Shown: positions 16,382 to 25,329 of the stretch, one piece after another | Numbering within the stretch: the stretch's first letter is position 1 | Layout: every line of letters begins with the position of its first letter | Assembly: GCA_944384105.1 (NCBI GenBank) | Contig: CALWSC010000055.1 | Span: 1 to 38,518, forward strand | Length of the DNA: 38,518 nucleotides | Source: an uncultured Lachnospiraceae bacterium | Lineage (GTDB): Bacteria; Bacillota; Clostridia; Lachnospirales; Lachnospiraceae | Direction of reading: 5' to 3' | Position numbers and translations under genes: made by a program | Notes under the pieces: model-generated | The model's database searches: none | The model's input: the letters and a program-made list of their open reading frames with translations, nothing else | What the model was told of the DNA's origin: nothing

Positions 16382-19027
16382 ATGCTGAATATAAAGAGAA
16401 TTCATATAGACTATCAGACAAATCCCGCGGGCATTTCCGAAGCGCCGCAGTTTGGCTGGGAGATGGAAAGTGACAGGCGCGGCGTGCTTCAGAAGTTTTA
16501 TGAACTGCAGATCGCGGAGGATGAGGAGTTTAACCGTATAGTATATGACAGCGGCAGGATTGAGAGCCAAAGCTCCGCGCAGGTTCGCGCGGAGGGATTT
16601 GAGATCGGGCCGATGAGAAAATATTATGTCCGCGCCGCAGTGTCTGACGGAGAGGAGCAAAGCGGGTGGGGTGAAGCAGCGCATTTTATTACAGCGCTTA
16701 CTGATCCGGCACAGTGGGAAGCGCCTTTTGTATCTGCTGAAACGGATGCATCTTTTCGTGAGTGTTCAAAGGGGACATATGTACGCGGAACCTTCGTACT
16801 AAGGAGAGGGATAAAGAAGGCGTTTGCCTGCACAACGGCGCTGGGACTCTATAACTTCTATCTGAATGGTCAAAAAGTCGGGGACGATGAGATGACGCCG
16901 GGTTGGACATCATATCAGAAGCATCTGCTGTATCAGACGTATGAAGTGACGGAATATCTGCGAGAGGGAGAAAACAGTGCGGGAGCAATGCTTGGCGCCG
17001 GATGGTATAAGGGCGTCATGGGGCTTACAAAGGCGCGCAATAATTATGGAGATCAGACAGGCTTTGCGATGCAGCTTCTGGTACGCTATGAGGACGGTAC
17101 ACAGGAGACCGTCTGCACGAACGACGGCTGGAAGGGTGCAGATTCTCCGATTGTATTCTCGGAGATTTATGACGGAGAAATCTATGACGCGTCAAAGGAG
17201 ATTCCCGGCTGGTCACACCCCGGAGAGCCGCAGGGAAATTGGAGATATACGGTTAGGGTTCCGTTTAACACCTCCGCACTCTGTGCACAGAGCGGGTCGC
17301 GCGTAAAGATGATGGATCGGATGCCCGCAAAGAGTGTGTTTCTTACGCCAAAAGGTGAGACAGTTATAGATTTCGGACAGAATATGACGGGCAGAATTCA
17401 TGTAACTGCCACGGGACGCACCGGTGATGTGATTGAGCTGCGCTGCTTTGAGGTGCTGGATCATGAGGGGAATGTATACCTGGACAATCTGCGCGGCGCA
17501 AAGACAACAATGAAATATATTTTCAGCAAAGACGGAACGATTACCTGACATCCGCGCTTTACTTATATGGGCTTTCAGTATGCTCTTGTAATCAGTTATC
17601 CGGGCAGGCCGACAGCAGAGAACTTTACAGCTTATACGCTGCACTCGGAAATGGAGCGCACCGGAAACATCGAATGTTCCAATCCGCTGCTGAATCAGCT
17701 CCATCATAATTACCTATGGGGATTAAAGGGGAATTTCCTCGATGTGCCCACCGACTGCCCCCAGCGCGATGAACGTCTCGGCTGGACCGGAGACGCCCAG
17801 ATTTTCTGCCGCACGGCATGTTATCTGATGAATACCTATACATTCTATAAAAAATGGCTCCGGGACGTGGAGGCAGATCAGACGGAGGAGGGCGGCGTAC
17901 CGCACGTGATTCCGAACATAGAAGAGGGAAAGACGGACGGCAACTGGCTTCTGAGCCAGGGACCGCATTCGGCGGCGGCATGGGCAGATGTGGCTGTTAT
18001 TGCTCCCTGGACACTGTATTTGATGTACGGAGACAGGGAAATTCTGAGCCGGCAGTACCGCAGTATGAAGGGCTGGATCAATTTTATGAAGAACCACTCG
18101 GAAGATTATATCTGGAATTATAAGCTTCAGTTCGGCGACTGGGTGGCGCTGGACGCCGAGGAGGGAAGCTACTTCGGGGCAACGCCGAATGATCTGACAT
18201 GTACGGCATACTTCGCGTACTCGACGGGGCTGTTTGCGAAAATTGCCAAAGTGCTGGGTGAGGAGAAGGATGCCCGGGATTACGGGGAACTCTATCTTAA
18301 TATTGTCAGAAAATTCCAGGATACCTTCTTTGATGAAAGCGGAAATATGACAGCGCAGACACAGACCGCTCATATCGTAGCGCTGTATTTTGGGCTTACT
18401 CCCAAGAAGTATATTCCTCAGACAGTCAAAAGCCTAAAGCGCCTGCTGGCAAAGGAGAACGGCCATCTGGTGACTGGATTTGTGGGAACGCCGTATTTCT
18501 GTCATGCGTTAAGCCAGAATGGCTGCGTAAAGGAGGCGTATGACCTGCTCTTAAAGGAGGACTTCCCTTCCTGGCTGTATCAGGTGAAGATGGGCGCTAC
18601 TACGATCTGGGAACACTGGGACGGCTTAAAGCCGGACGGCAGTATGTGGAGCGCGGATATGAATTCCTTTAATCACTATGCATACGGAGCCATTGGAGAG
18701 TGGATGTACCGTGTGATGGCGGGTATCGAGGCGGACGAACACTGTACCGGATTTAAACATGCTATCTTTTATCCGCGCATCGGCGGCGGGCTTACCTATG
18801 TGGACGGGACATACCATTCCGTTTATGGAGAGGAAGGTGTGCGCTGGGAGAATAATGAGGGAATCATCACCATGACGGTAAAAATTCCGGCAAATACCAC
18901 TGCGGCAGTTAGGCTGGATGAAGCGAAGGAAGTACTCGAAAGTGACGGGCTTAGCTTTGAGAGAAAAGAAAACTATATGGAAGCGAATGCCGGGTCCGGT
19001 ACATACAGGATTGTGTACAGGAGATGA
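16382..19027 (+). pseudogene. GH78 alpha-L-rhamnosidase interrupted by one in-frame TGA
   Basis: Two segments, 16382-17545 and 17549-19027, share one reading frame and together give a full-length GH78 protein of about 880 residues. The first carries the beta-sandwich domains (TTALGLYNFYLNGQKVGDDE, AGWYKGVMG). The second carries the (alpha/alpha)6 catalytic barrel with PTDCPQRDERLGWTGDAQ, in which Asp458, Glu464 and Asp471 are the expected acidic residues, and the distal Glu744 in TTIWEHWDG. The only fault is TGA at 17546-17548 (codon 389), where relatives usually have Trp before the PRFTYMGFQY block; TGG to TGA is one base change. No signal peptide is present. The last operon gene, it would remove alpha-L-rhamnose from imported glycosides. 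It may be a fresh pseudogene, an assembly error, or a leaky stop. Confidence 0.85.
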
Positions 19028-19075
19028 CAGAAGAGAAACACGAAGAAAGAATCGGGAATAAATCAAGGGAAACGC

Positions 19076-19104
19076 TGGACTTCCTTTTGTCTGCATGCTA
19101 TACT
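19076..19104 (+). promoter_or_regulatory. Sigma-A-like promoter for the NSS symporter
   Basis: TGGACT (19076-19081), a 17-base spacer and TATACT (19099-19104). It suggests the symporter is transcribed apart from the sugar operon. The roughly 90-base leader that follows contains GTTTAAAGCG (19128-19137) and CGCTTAAAC (19155 onward), able to pair with a one-base bulge. Confidence 0.6.
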
Positions 19105-19199
19105 GACGATAATCTGTACTTTTGCAGTTTAAAGCGCCGTGGCGTTAAAGAGAACGCTTAAACAGCAGAGGTAAAAATGAGGGAAAAGGAGAAAATTTC

Positions 19200-20522
19200 A
19201 TGGAACAAAAGCATGTAAACGGCGGCTTTGGCAGCAGCATCGGCTTCGTTCTGGCATGCGTCGGCTCGGCAGTGGGAATGGGAAATATATGGCTGTTTCC
19301 GTACAGGCTGGGACAGTACGGCGGTGCGGCATTTCTGATACCGTATATAATCTTTGTGTGTATCTTCGGTACAGTGGCGTTGTCCGCAGAATTTGCAATC
19401 GGCAGAAGAGCCGGAACGGGAACACTCGGATCGTACAAATACTGCCTCAGCAAAATTGGAAAAGGAAAAATCGGCAGCGTCATCGGATGGATTCCGCTGC
19501 TTGGATCTCTGGGGATTTCGATAGGATATGCAATCATCGTGGGCTGGGTGCTCCGCTCGATCTGGGGCGCGGCGTCAGGAGAAATGATGACCACGGACTC
19601 CGCGGAATATTTTGCCGAGGCTAGCGGCGCATTCGGAAGTGTTGGGTGGCACGCAGCAGTCATCGTGCTGGCGGCGGTCATTCTGATGTTTGGAGCCACT
19701 GCCGCAATCGAGAAGGTCAATAAGATCATGATGCCTGCGTTCTTCATTCTGTTTGCGATTGTCGCTGTGCGTGTGGCATTTCTGCCCGGAGCAGCGGAGG
19801 GATATAAGTTTTTGTTTATCCCGCGCTGGGAGTATCTGCTGAAGGTGGACACATGGGTTATGGCGATGGGGCAGGCGTTCTTCTCGCTTTCGATCACCGG
19901 CTCCGGCATGATCATCTACGGAACCTACCTGAGCAAGAAGGAGAATATCTTAAAGGCATCCGTGCAGACAGCAGTTTTTGATACCATCGCGGCCATGCTC
20001 TCCGCGCTTGCAATCATGCCTGCAGTATTCGCATTTGGAAAAGATCCGCAGTCCGGACCGCCGCTTCTGTTTATTACGGTGCCGGATATTTTCCGGCAGA
20101 TGCCGTTCGGAAGGGTGTTTGCAGTATTCTTCTTCGTATCCGTGCTCTTTGCCGGCATTACAAGCCTGATCAATATGTTCGAGGCGGTCAGCGAATCATG
20201 GCAGATGAAGTTCAGGCTGGGCAGAAAGCCCGCGGTTATGCTCTGCGCCTCAATTGCTTTTCTTGTAGGATTGTTTATTGAAGAAGAGCCGAAGATGGGA
20301 AGCTGGATGGATTTTATCAGCATCATAATCGTTCCGTTCGGAGCTCTGCTGGGCGCGATTTCCATCTATTATATTCTGGGATTCAAAGAGATCAGAAAAG
20401 AGCTCGAGGAGGGCAGAAGCACGCCTCTTCCAGGCTGGTTCGGACCTCTGGCAAAATATATATACGTTCCGCTTGCGGCCGTGGTATTTATCCTCGGCAT
20501 CGTTTACGGCGGAATCGGATGA
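19200..20522 (+). CDS. Neurotransmitter:sodium symporter (NSS) family transporter
   Basis: The 440-residue, highly hydrophobic protein has about eleven membrane segments and the NSS/LeuT family signature in the first helix (GFVLACVGSAVGMGNIWLFP), which forms the substrate and sodium sites. Bacterial members import amino acids or related amines with sodium. It starts after AAAAGGAG and ends at a strong hairpin. It follows the sugar operon but has its own promoter, so a role in sugar uptake is not supported; the family does not carry sugars. Substrate cannot be predicted from sequence alone. Confidence 0.92.
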   Translation: MEQKHVNGGFGSSIGFVLACVGSAVGMGNIWLFPYRLGQYGGAAFLIPYIIFVCIFGTVALSAEFAIGRRAGTGTLGSYKYCLSKIGKGKIGSVIGWIPLLGSLGISIGYAIIVGWVLRSIWGAASGEMMTTDSAEYFAEASGAFGSVGWHAAVIVLAAVILMFGATAAIEKVNKIMMPAFFILFAIVAVRVAFLPGAAEGYKFLFIPRWEYLLKVDTWVMAMGQAFFSLSITGSGMIIYGTYLSKKENILKASVQTAVFDTIAAMLSALAIMPAVFAFGKDPQSGPPLLFITVPDIFRQMPFGRVFAVFFFVSVLFAGITSLINMFEAVSESWQMKFRLGRKPAVMLCASIAFLVGLFIEEEPKMGSWMDFISIIIVPFGALLGAISIYYILGFKEIRKELEEGRSTPLPGWFGPLAKYIYVPLAAVVFILGIVYGGIG

Positions 20523-20523
20523 G

Positions 20524-20564
20524 ACAGATGGGGATGCCGCTCGCTGCGGCATCCCCATCTGTTT
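20524..20564 (+). terminator. Strong hairpin after the NSS symporter
   Basis: ACAGATGGGGATGCCGC (20524-20540) pairs along its whole length with GCGGCATCCCCATCTGT (20546-20562) around TCGCT, a 17-bp stem. The T tract behind it is short. Confidence 0.8.
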
Positions 20565-20642
20565 GCCCCGAAATCCTGATTGCAAAGTGGACACGAAGCG
20601 TCTATACTAGATAAAGAAAATAGGAAAAAGGAGGCTGTAATC

Positions 20643-21080
20643 ATGCAGTTGGAAGATTTAAGAAAAGATATGGTAGCAGCAATGAAGGCGAAGGACAAAC
20701 CGAGAAAGGAAGCGATTTCTTCTTTGATCTCCGCAGTCAAGAAAGCGGCAATTGATGCCGGATGCCGTGACGACATTCCGGAGGATATGGTTGCGCAGGT
20801 GATTCTAAAAGAGCTCAAATCGGTAAAAGAGCAGATCGACACCTGCCCTGCGGAGCGGACAGAACTTCTGGCCGAGTATCAGTTCCGCTATGACGTCATT
20901 AGCGAATATGCGCCGAAGCAGCTCTCTGCAGACGAGATCCGTGCGGTTCTGGAGGAGAAATTTGCCGATGTACTTGCGACGAAGAATAAAGGACAGATCA
21001 TGAAAGCTGTCATGGCAGAGTTGAAGGGAAAGGCGGACGGAAAGCTGATCAATCAGGTAGTTGCCCAGCTGTGTAAATAA
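20643..21080 (+). CDS. yqeY: GatB/YqeY domain protein
   Basis: This 145-residue, mostly helical protein matches the stand-alone YqeY family, related to the tail domain of the GatB amidotransferase subunit. The N-terminus (LEDLRKDMVAAMKAKDKPRKEAISSL) and the C-terminus (KGKADGKLINQVVAQLCK) are characteristic, and the length fits the family (about 148). A tRNA-related role is often suggested, but it is not established. The start at 20643 is set by AAAGGAGG 9 bases upstream. It sits between the NSS symporter terminator and the radical SAM gene, which starts 32 bases after its stop. Confidence 0.92.
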   Translation: MQLEDLRKDMVAAMKAKDKPRKEAISSLISAVKKAAIDAGCRDDIPEDMVAQVILKELKSVKEQIDTCPAERTELLAEYQFRYDVISEYAPKQLSADEIRAVLEEKFADVLATKNKGQIMKAVMAELKGKADGKLINQVVAQLCK

Positions 21081-21112
21081 GAGGCACTGTCTTTTGGTGC
21101 CCGGAGGTAAGC

Positions 21113-22222
21113 ATGAAGAATGTACAGTTACTGATAAAGCCCGCGTCATCGCTCTGCAACCTGCGGTGCGGATACTGTTTTTACAGGGATGAGACGCAGC
21201 ACCGCGAGGTGGAAAGCCATGGGATTATGAACAGGGAGACGCTGGAGCTGACCGTAAAAAAGGCACTGGAGGCGGCGCAGGAGTCCTGCATCTTCGGCTT
21301 TCAGGGAGGAGAGCCGACCCTTGCAGGACTCGATTTCTATAAAAATGTCGTGAAGCTGGCGGAAAAATACAGGAAAGCAGAGACGTACGTCGGCTACTCG
21401 CTCCAGACAAACGGAATACTTATCAATGACGAATGGCTGGATTTTCTGGAAGAGCACCGTTTCTGGGTAGGGCTGTCCATAGACGGCGACCGCGCGATCC
21501 ATGACCGCAACCGTCCGGACGCGCAGGGGAAGGAGACATATGCCCGCACGGTGAAGGTATGGAAGGAGCTGCAGAGGCGGCACAAAAACTCCACAGTTTT
21601 GTGCGTGCTGACCCGCCAGAGTGCCCGCCGCATTCGTTCAGTCTATGAGAATTTTAAGAAAATCGGTGCCTTCCAGCTTCAATTCATTCCCTGCCTCGAC
21701 CCGATGGAAAAGGAGCGCGGACAGGAGGCTTATTCTCTGACGCCGAAGCTCTATGCGGAAGCTTTAAAGACGCTGTTTGACATGTGGTTTGAGGATCTGC
21801 AAAAGGGAGTGGGGGTCTACATCCGGACGTTTGAGAACTATATTGGTATTCTGCGCGGACAGCCGCCGGAGGCGTGTGCAATGTACGGACGATGCAGCCA
21901 GCAGAACGTGGTGGAGGCGGACGGATCAATATATCCGTGCGACTTTTACGCCCTGGATGAATACTGTCAGGGAAATATCCGCGACACAGATTTTGAGAAG
22001 ATCCGTGAGAATATCGGCAGAGACCCGTTCTTTGCGGATGCCGAAAGGCGGGGAGACGGCTGTGCGTCGTGCCATTGGTACCCGCTGTGCCGCGGCGGCT
22101 GCCGCAGAGACTGTTTTGAGGATGCGCAGCATATCAGAAAGAATTATTACTGCGAGGCGTACCGGGAATTTTTTGCCTATGCGATCAGCCGCCTGGAATA
22201 CCTTGCGGGAGCGATACGATAA
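21113..22222 (+). CDS. Radical SAM/SPASM protein, anaerobic sulfatase-maturase type
   Basis: The 369-residue protein has the radical SAM CxxxCxxC motif (Cys15, Cys19, Cys22 in SSLCNLRCGYCFYRD), the GGEPTLAGLDF motif and, at the C-terminus, a SPASM domain rich in cysteines (CSQQNVVEADGSIYPCDF, then CASCHWYPLCRGGC) that binds extra iron-sulfur clusters. This matches anaerobic sulfatase-maturating enzymes, which oxidise a Cys or Ser of a sulfatase to formylglycine. No sulfatase is present in the window, so the target is elsewhere or is another protein. GGAGG lies before the start. Peptide-modifying SPASM enzymes are a less likely alternative. Confidence 0.88.
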   Translation: MKNVQLLIKPASSLCNLRCGYCFYRDETQHREVESHGIMNRETLELTVKKALEAAQESCIFGFQGGEPTLAGLDFYKNVVKLAEKYRKAETYVGYSLQTNGILINDEWLDFLEEHRFWVGLSIDGDRAIHDRNRPDAQGKETYARTVKVWKELQRRHKNSTVLCVLTRQSARRIRSVYENFKKIGAFQLQFIPCLDPMEKERGQEAYSLTPKLYAEALKTLFDMWFEDLQKGVGVYIRTFENYIGILRGQPPEACAMYGRCSQQNVVEADGSIYPCDFYALDEYCQGNIRDTDFEKIRENIGRDPFFADAERRGDGCASCHWYPLCRGGCRRDCFEDAQHIRKNYYCEAYREFFAYAISRLEYLAGAIR

Positions 22223-22267
22223 TACAAAAAACAGAAACGATTATATAAATCGTTTTGCATAAAGGTA

Positions 22268-22276
22268 TGGTAAAAT
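22268..22276 (+). promoter_or_regulatory. Extended -10 promoter candidate for the sugar-activation genes
   Basis: TGGTAAAAT (22268-22276) is an extended -10 element (TGn plus TAAAAT) about 61 bases before the start codon at 22338; no good -35 box is seen. A small hairpin (GGCGC at 22305-22309 with GCGCC at 22317-22321) lies in the leader just ahead of the ribosome binding site. Confidence 0.45.
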
Positions 22277-22337
22277 CAAGCCATCAAGAGATCAGGAAGC
22301 AACAGGCGCTTATCTGGCGCCGGAAAGGAAGATAAAG

Positions 22338-23261
22338 ATGAAGAAACCTGCACTGGTAGTAATGGCTGCCGGAATGGGAAGCCGTTACGGAGGATTAAAG
22401 CAGATTGACCCCATTGACAGAGAGGGTCACATTATCATGGATTTTTCGATCTATGATGCAGTCAGAGCCGGATTTGAGAAAGTTGTATTTATCATAAAGA
22501 AGGAGAACGAGGCTGACTTTAAGGCGGCGATCGGGGAGAGGATCTCCAAATACGTTAAGACCGAATATGTATTCCAGGATCTTCACAATATTCCGGAAGG
22601 CTATGAGGTTCCGGAAGGACGCGTGAAGCCATGGGGTACGGGACATGCGGTATTAAGCTGTCTGGATGTAATTGACGGACCGTTCGCTGTCATAAATGCG
22701 GATGACTACTATGGACAGAACGCATTTCAGATGGCGTATGATTTTCTGACCACCCACCAGGATGATGAGAAGTATCACTACATGATGGTAGGATACATGC
22801 TGGAGAATACTCTGACCGAGAACGGACATGTGGCGCGCGGCGTATGCTGGATCGATGGAGAGGGATATCTGGCCGGTATCCATGAGAGAACGAGAATCGA
22901 GAAGCGTCCGGAAGGGGCAGCGTACACGGAGGACGACGGAGCAACCTGGCATGTCCTGCCGCAGGAAAGCATCGTATCTATGAACCTGTGGGGCTTTACG
23001 AACAGCATTCTTCCTGAGCTTACATCACGTTTTACGACATTCCTCGATGAGAACCTGCCGAAGAATCCGCTCAAGTGTGAATACTTTCTCCCGTTCGTCG
23101 TGGACGAGCTGCTGGAGGAGGGAAAAGCCGATGTGCGTGTGCTCAAGTCCCCTGACCGCTGGTACGGAGTGACGTACAAAGAGGACAAGGAGACGGTGGT
23201 AAACGCGATCCAGAGATTAAAAGACAGCGGATTATATCCCCAGAAACTCTGGGAGGAGTAA
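22338..23261 (+). CDS. Sugar-phosphate nucleotidyltransferase
   Basis: This 307-residue protein has the nucleotidyltransferase N-terminus (ALVVMAAGMGSRYGGLKQID), the nucleotide-binding loop with GxGxRxG-like spacing, and the acidic metal motif INADDYYG. It would join a sugar 1-phosphate to a nucleoside triphosphate, giving an NDP-sugar. The following kinase starts 15 bases after its stop and can make a sugar 1-phosphate, so the two probably act in sequence as a salvage or activation pathway. The specific sugar and nucleotide are not deducible. It does not closely match GlmU, GalU or RfbA in length or in motif detail. AAAGGAAG precedes the start. Confidence 0.88.
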   Translation: MKKPALVVMAAGMGSRYGGLKQIDPIDREGHIIMDFSIYDAVRAGFEKVVFIIKKENEADFKAAIGERISKYVKTEYVFQDLHNIPEGYEVPEGRVKPWGTGHAVLSCLDVIDGPFAVINADDYYGQNAFQMAYDFLTTHQDDEKYHYMMVGYMLENTLTENGHVARGVCWIDGEGYLAGIHERTRIEKRPEGAAYTEDDGATWHVLPQESIVSMNLWGFTNSILPELTSRFTTFLDENLPKNPLKCEYFLPFVVDELLEEGKADVRVLKSPDRWYGVTYKEDKETVVNAIQRLKDSGLYPQKLWEE

Positions 23262-23276
23262 GAGAGGAAAATAGAG

Positions 23277-24380
23277 ATGGACATCGGGAGAATCAAAGAG
23301 GAAGCAGCCAAGGGCTTTGTATTTCCGGAGGGGCTTACGGAGCTGATCCCCTACGGAAGCGGACATATCAATGATACGTACCGTTTGACTTTTGAATATG
23401 GCGGAAAAGTGCAGCGCTATATCCTGCAGCGCATGAATACGGAGATTTTCCGTGAACCTGAGGCATTGATGGAGAACATCATCGGCGTGACCTCCTGGCT
23501 GAAAAAGAAGATCGCGGAAAATGGCGGAGATACAGAACGCGGGACGCTCAGCCTGATTCCGGCAAAGGACGGAAAATTTTGGTATGTAGACAGCGAGGGA
23601 GGCTGGTGGAGAGCGTATAACTTCATCGAGGGAGCCACAAGCTATGACCGGGTGAAGAATAAGACGGACTTCTATGAGAGCGCTGTGGCGTTCGGGCATT
23701 TCCAGCGGCTGCTCGCAGACTATCCGGCGGAAACACTGCACGAGACCATTCCGGATTTTCACAACACCGCTGACCGCCTGGAAAAATTTAAGGCTGCTGC
23801 TGCGGCTGACGTCTGCGGCAGGGCTGCCGGCGTGCAGAAGGAGATTCAGTTTGTGCTTGAGAGAGAAGCGCTTGCAAACCTGCTGTGCGGGATGCAAAGA
23901 GAGGGGAAGCTGCCTCTGCGCGTAACGCACAATGATACAAAGCTGAATAATATCATGATCGATGACGTGACAGGAAAGGGAATCTGCGTCATCGATCTGG
24001 ATACCGTGATGCCGGGGCTTTCCGTAAATGATTTCGGTGATTCCATCCGTTTTGGCGCAAGCACTGCTGCTGAGGACGAGCGGGATCTGTCAAAGGTATC
24101 CTGCAGTATGGAGCTGTTTGAAACATATGCAAGGGGATTCCTGAAGGGATGTGCCGGAAAGCTTACAGATGCCGAGATAGAGATGCTTCCTGAGGGGGCC
24201 ATGACGATGACGTTTGAGTGCGGCATGCGTTTCCTCACGGATTATCTGGAGGGCGACACATACTTTAAGATCCACAGGGAGGACCATAATCTCGATCGCT
24301 GCCGGACTCAGTTTAAGCTTGTAAAAGACATGGAGGAGAAGCTGCCGGAAATGAAGAAAATCATTGCTGGGCTTGTCTGA
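23277..24380 (+). CDS. APH-family phosphotransferase, N-acetylhexosamine 1-kinase-like
   Basis: The 367-residue product has the aminoglycoside-phosphotransferase/choline kinase fold. Residue blocks include YGSGHINDTYRL near the start, LPLRVTHNDTKLNNIMID (catalytic loop with Asp and Asn) and ICVIDLDTVMPG (metal-binding Asp). This matches the group containing NahK, which phosphorylates GlcNAc and GalNAc at C1. The preceding nucleotidyltransferase would use a sugar 1-phosphate, which supports this reading. An antibiotic-modifying role is unlikely given the context. The following AraC gene starts 3 bases after the stop, so the three genes form one unit. The exact hexose is unknown. Confidence 0.85.
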   Translation: MDIGRIKEEAAKGFVFPEGLTELIPYGSGHINDTYRLTFEYGGKVQRYILQRMNTEIFREPEALMENIIGVTSWLKKKIAENGGDTERGTLSLIPAKDGKFWYVDSEGGWWRAYNFIEGATSYDRVKNKTDFYESAVAFGHFQRLLADYPAETLHETIPDFHNTADRLEKFKAAAAADVCGRAAGVQKEIQFVLEREALANLLCGMQREGKLPLRVTHNDTKLNNIMIDDVTGKGICVIDLDTVMPGLSVNDFGDSIRFGASTAAEDERDLSKVSCSMELFETYARGFLKGCAGKLTDAEIEMLPEGAMTMTFECGMRFLTDYLEGDTYFKIHREDHNLDRCRTQFKLVKDMEEKLPEMKKIIAGLV

Positions 24381-24383
24381 GAC

Positions 24384-25274
24384 ATGGCATTTGAGAGCAT
24401 CACGCTGGATGAGGAAATCCGGATTGAACGGGTTGTCACGATTCATTACTTCGAGTATATGAACAACTTCTGTTTTCCCGGCGAACATCATAATTTCTGG
24501 GAATTTCAGTGCGTGGACAAGGGAGAGGTCAGCGTGCAGGCGGGAGAGAAGCTTCACACATTGAAGCGCGGGCAGATCATCTTCCATCAGCCGGATGAAT
24601 TTCACAATCTTAAGGCATCCGGCAGGACAGCGCCAAATGTGGCTGTGGTATCGTTTGAGTGCAGCTCGCCGTGTATGGAATATTTCAGAGAAAAGATTTT
24701 TGATACCACAGAGCAGGAGAGGAGCCTGATTGCAAGGATCATCGCCGAGGCCAGAAAGTGTATTGCATCTCCTCTGGACGATCCGTATCTGGAGAAGATG
24801 GAAAAGAGAAAGGATGCCTTTTTCGGCTCTGAGCAGCTGATCCGGCTGTATTTGGAGCAGCTCATGATCCACATGATCCGGCGGAACTTTCCGGAACAGT
24901 ACAGGGTATTGGTGCAAAGCGAGGCGCCTTCCAAAGGGGCGTCTCTCAACTACAGTCATATCCTGACATACCTGGAAGATCATATCCGGGAAAATTTAAA
25001 GCTTGAGGATATATGCAGGGACAACCTGATCGGCAGGTCGCAGCTTGAGAAAATGTTTCGGGAAAACCACTGCTGCGGGGTCATGGAATTTTTCTCCGGA
25101 ATGAAGATCAGCGCAGCGAAGCAGATGATCCGTGAGAGTGAATTCAACTTTACACAGATTGCGGAGTATCTGGGATATTCGTCGATTCACTACTTTTCCA
25201 GGCAGTTTAAAAAGATAAGCGGGATGACGCCGACAGAGTATTTATCCTCCATCAAAGCGCTATCCGAGAGATAA
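24384..25274 (+). CDS. AraC-family transcriptional regulator
   Basis: The 296-residue protein has a cupin-like N-terminal effector domain (FPGEHHNFWEFQCVDKGEVS, then KRGQIIFHQPDEFHNL) and a C-terminal double helix-turn-helix AraC domain (KLEDICRDNLIGRSQLEKMF; IAEYLGYSSIHYFSRQFKKI) ending about 15 residues before the C-terminus. It begins 3 bases after the kinase stop without a clear ribosome binding site of its own, so translation is probably coupled. It likely regulates its own sugar-activation operon or a related pathway. The effector is unknown. Confidence 0.92.
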   Translation: MAFESITLDEEIRIERVVTIHYFEYMNNFCFPGEHHNFWEFQCVDKGEVSVQAGEKLHTLKRGQIIFHQPDEFHNLKASGRTAPNVAVVSFECSSPCMEYFREKIFDTTEQERSLIARIIAEARKCIASPLDDPYLEKMEKRKDAFFGSEQLIRLYLEQLMIHMIRRNFPEQYRVLVQSEAPSKGASLNYSHILTYLEDHIRENLKLEDICRDNLIGRSQLEKMFRENHCCGVMEFFSGMKISAAKQMIRESEFNFTQIAEYLGYSSIHYFSRQFKKISGMTPTEYLSSIKALSER

Positions 25275-25279
25275 AACAG

Positions 25280-25322
25280 AACCGCTGCAGGGCGCAATGC
25301 ATTTCGTCCTGCAGCGGTCTTT
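25280..25322. terminator. Bidirectional terminator between araC-type gene and prs
   Basis: ACCGCTGCAGG (25281-25291) pairs with CCTGCAGCGGT (25309-25319); the loop sequence can pair further (CGCAATGC with ATTTCG, in part). Flanking CTTT on the plus side and TCTGTTTT read on the minus side provide U-tracts for both convergent genes. Confidence 0.82.
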
Positions 25323-25329
25323 GGTTTAC

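Noticed and set aside
17546-17548. Selenocysteine or reassigned UGA in the GH78 gene
   Set aside because: TGA serves as a normal stop for other genes here (for example murI), no downstream structure was recognised, and the residue expected is Trp, so mutation or error is simpler.
19200-20522. NSS symporter as the sugar importer of the operon
   Set aside because: The family carries amino acids and related amines, and the gene has its own promoter and leader.
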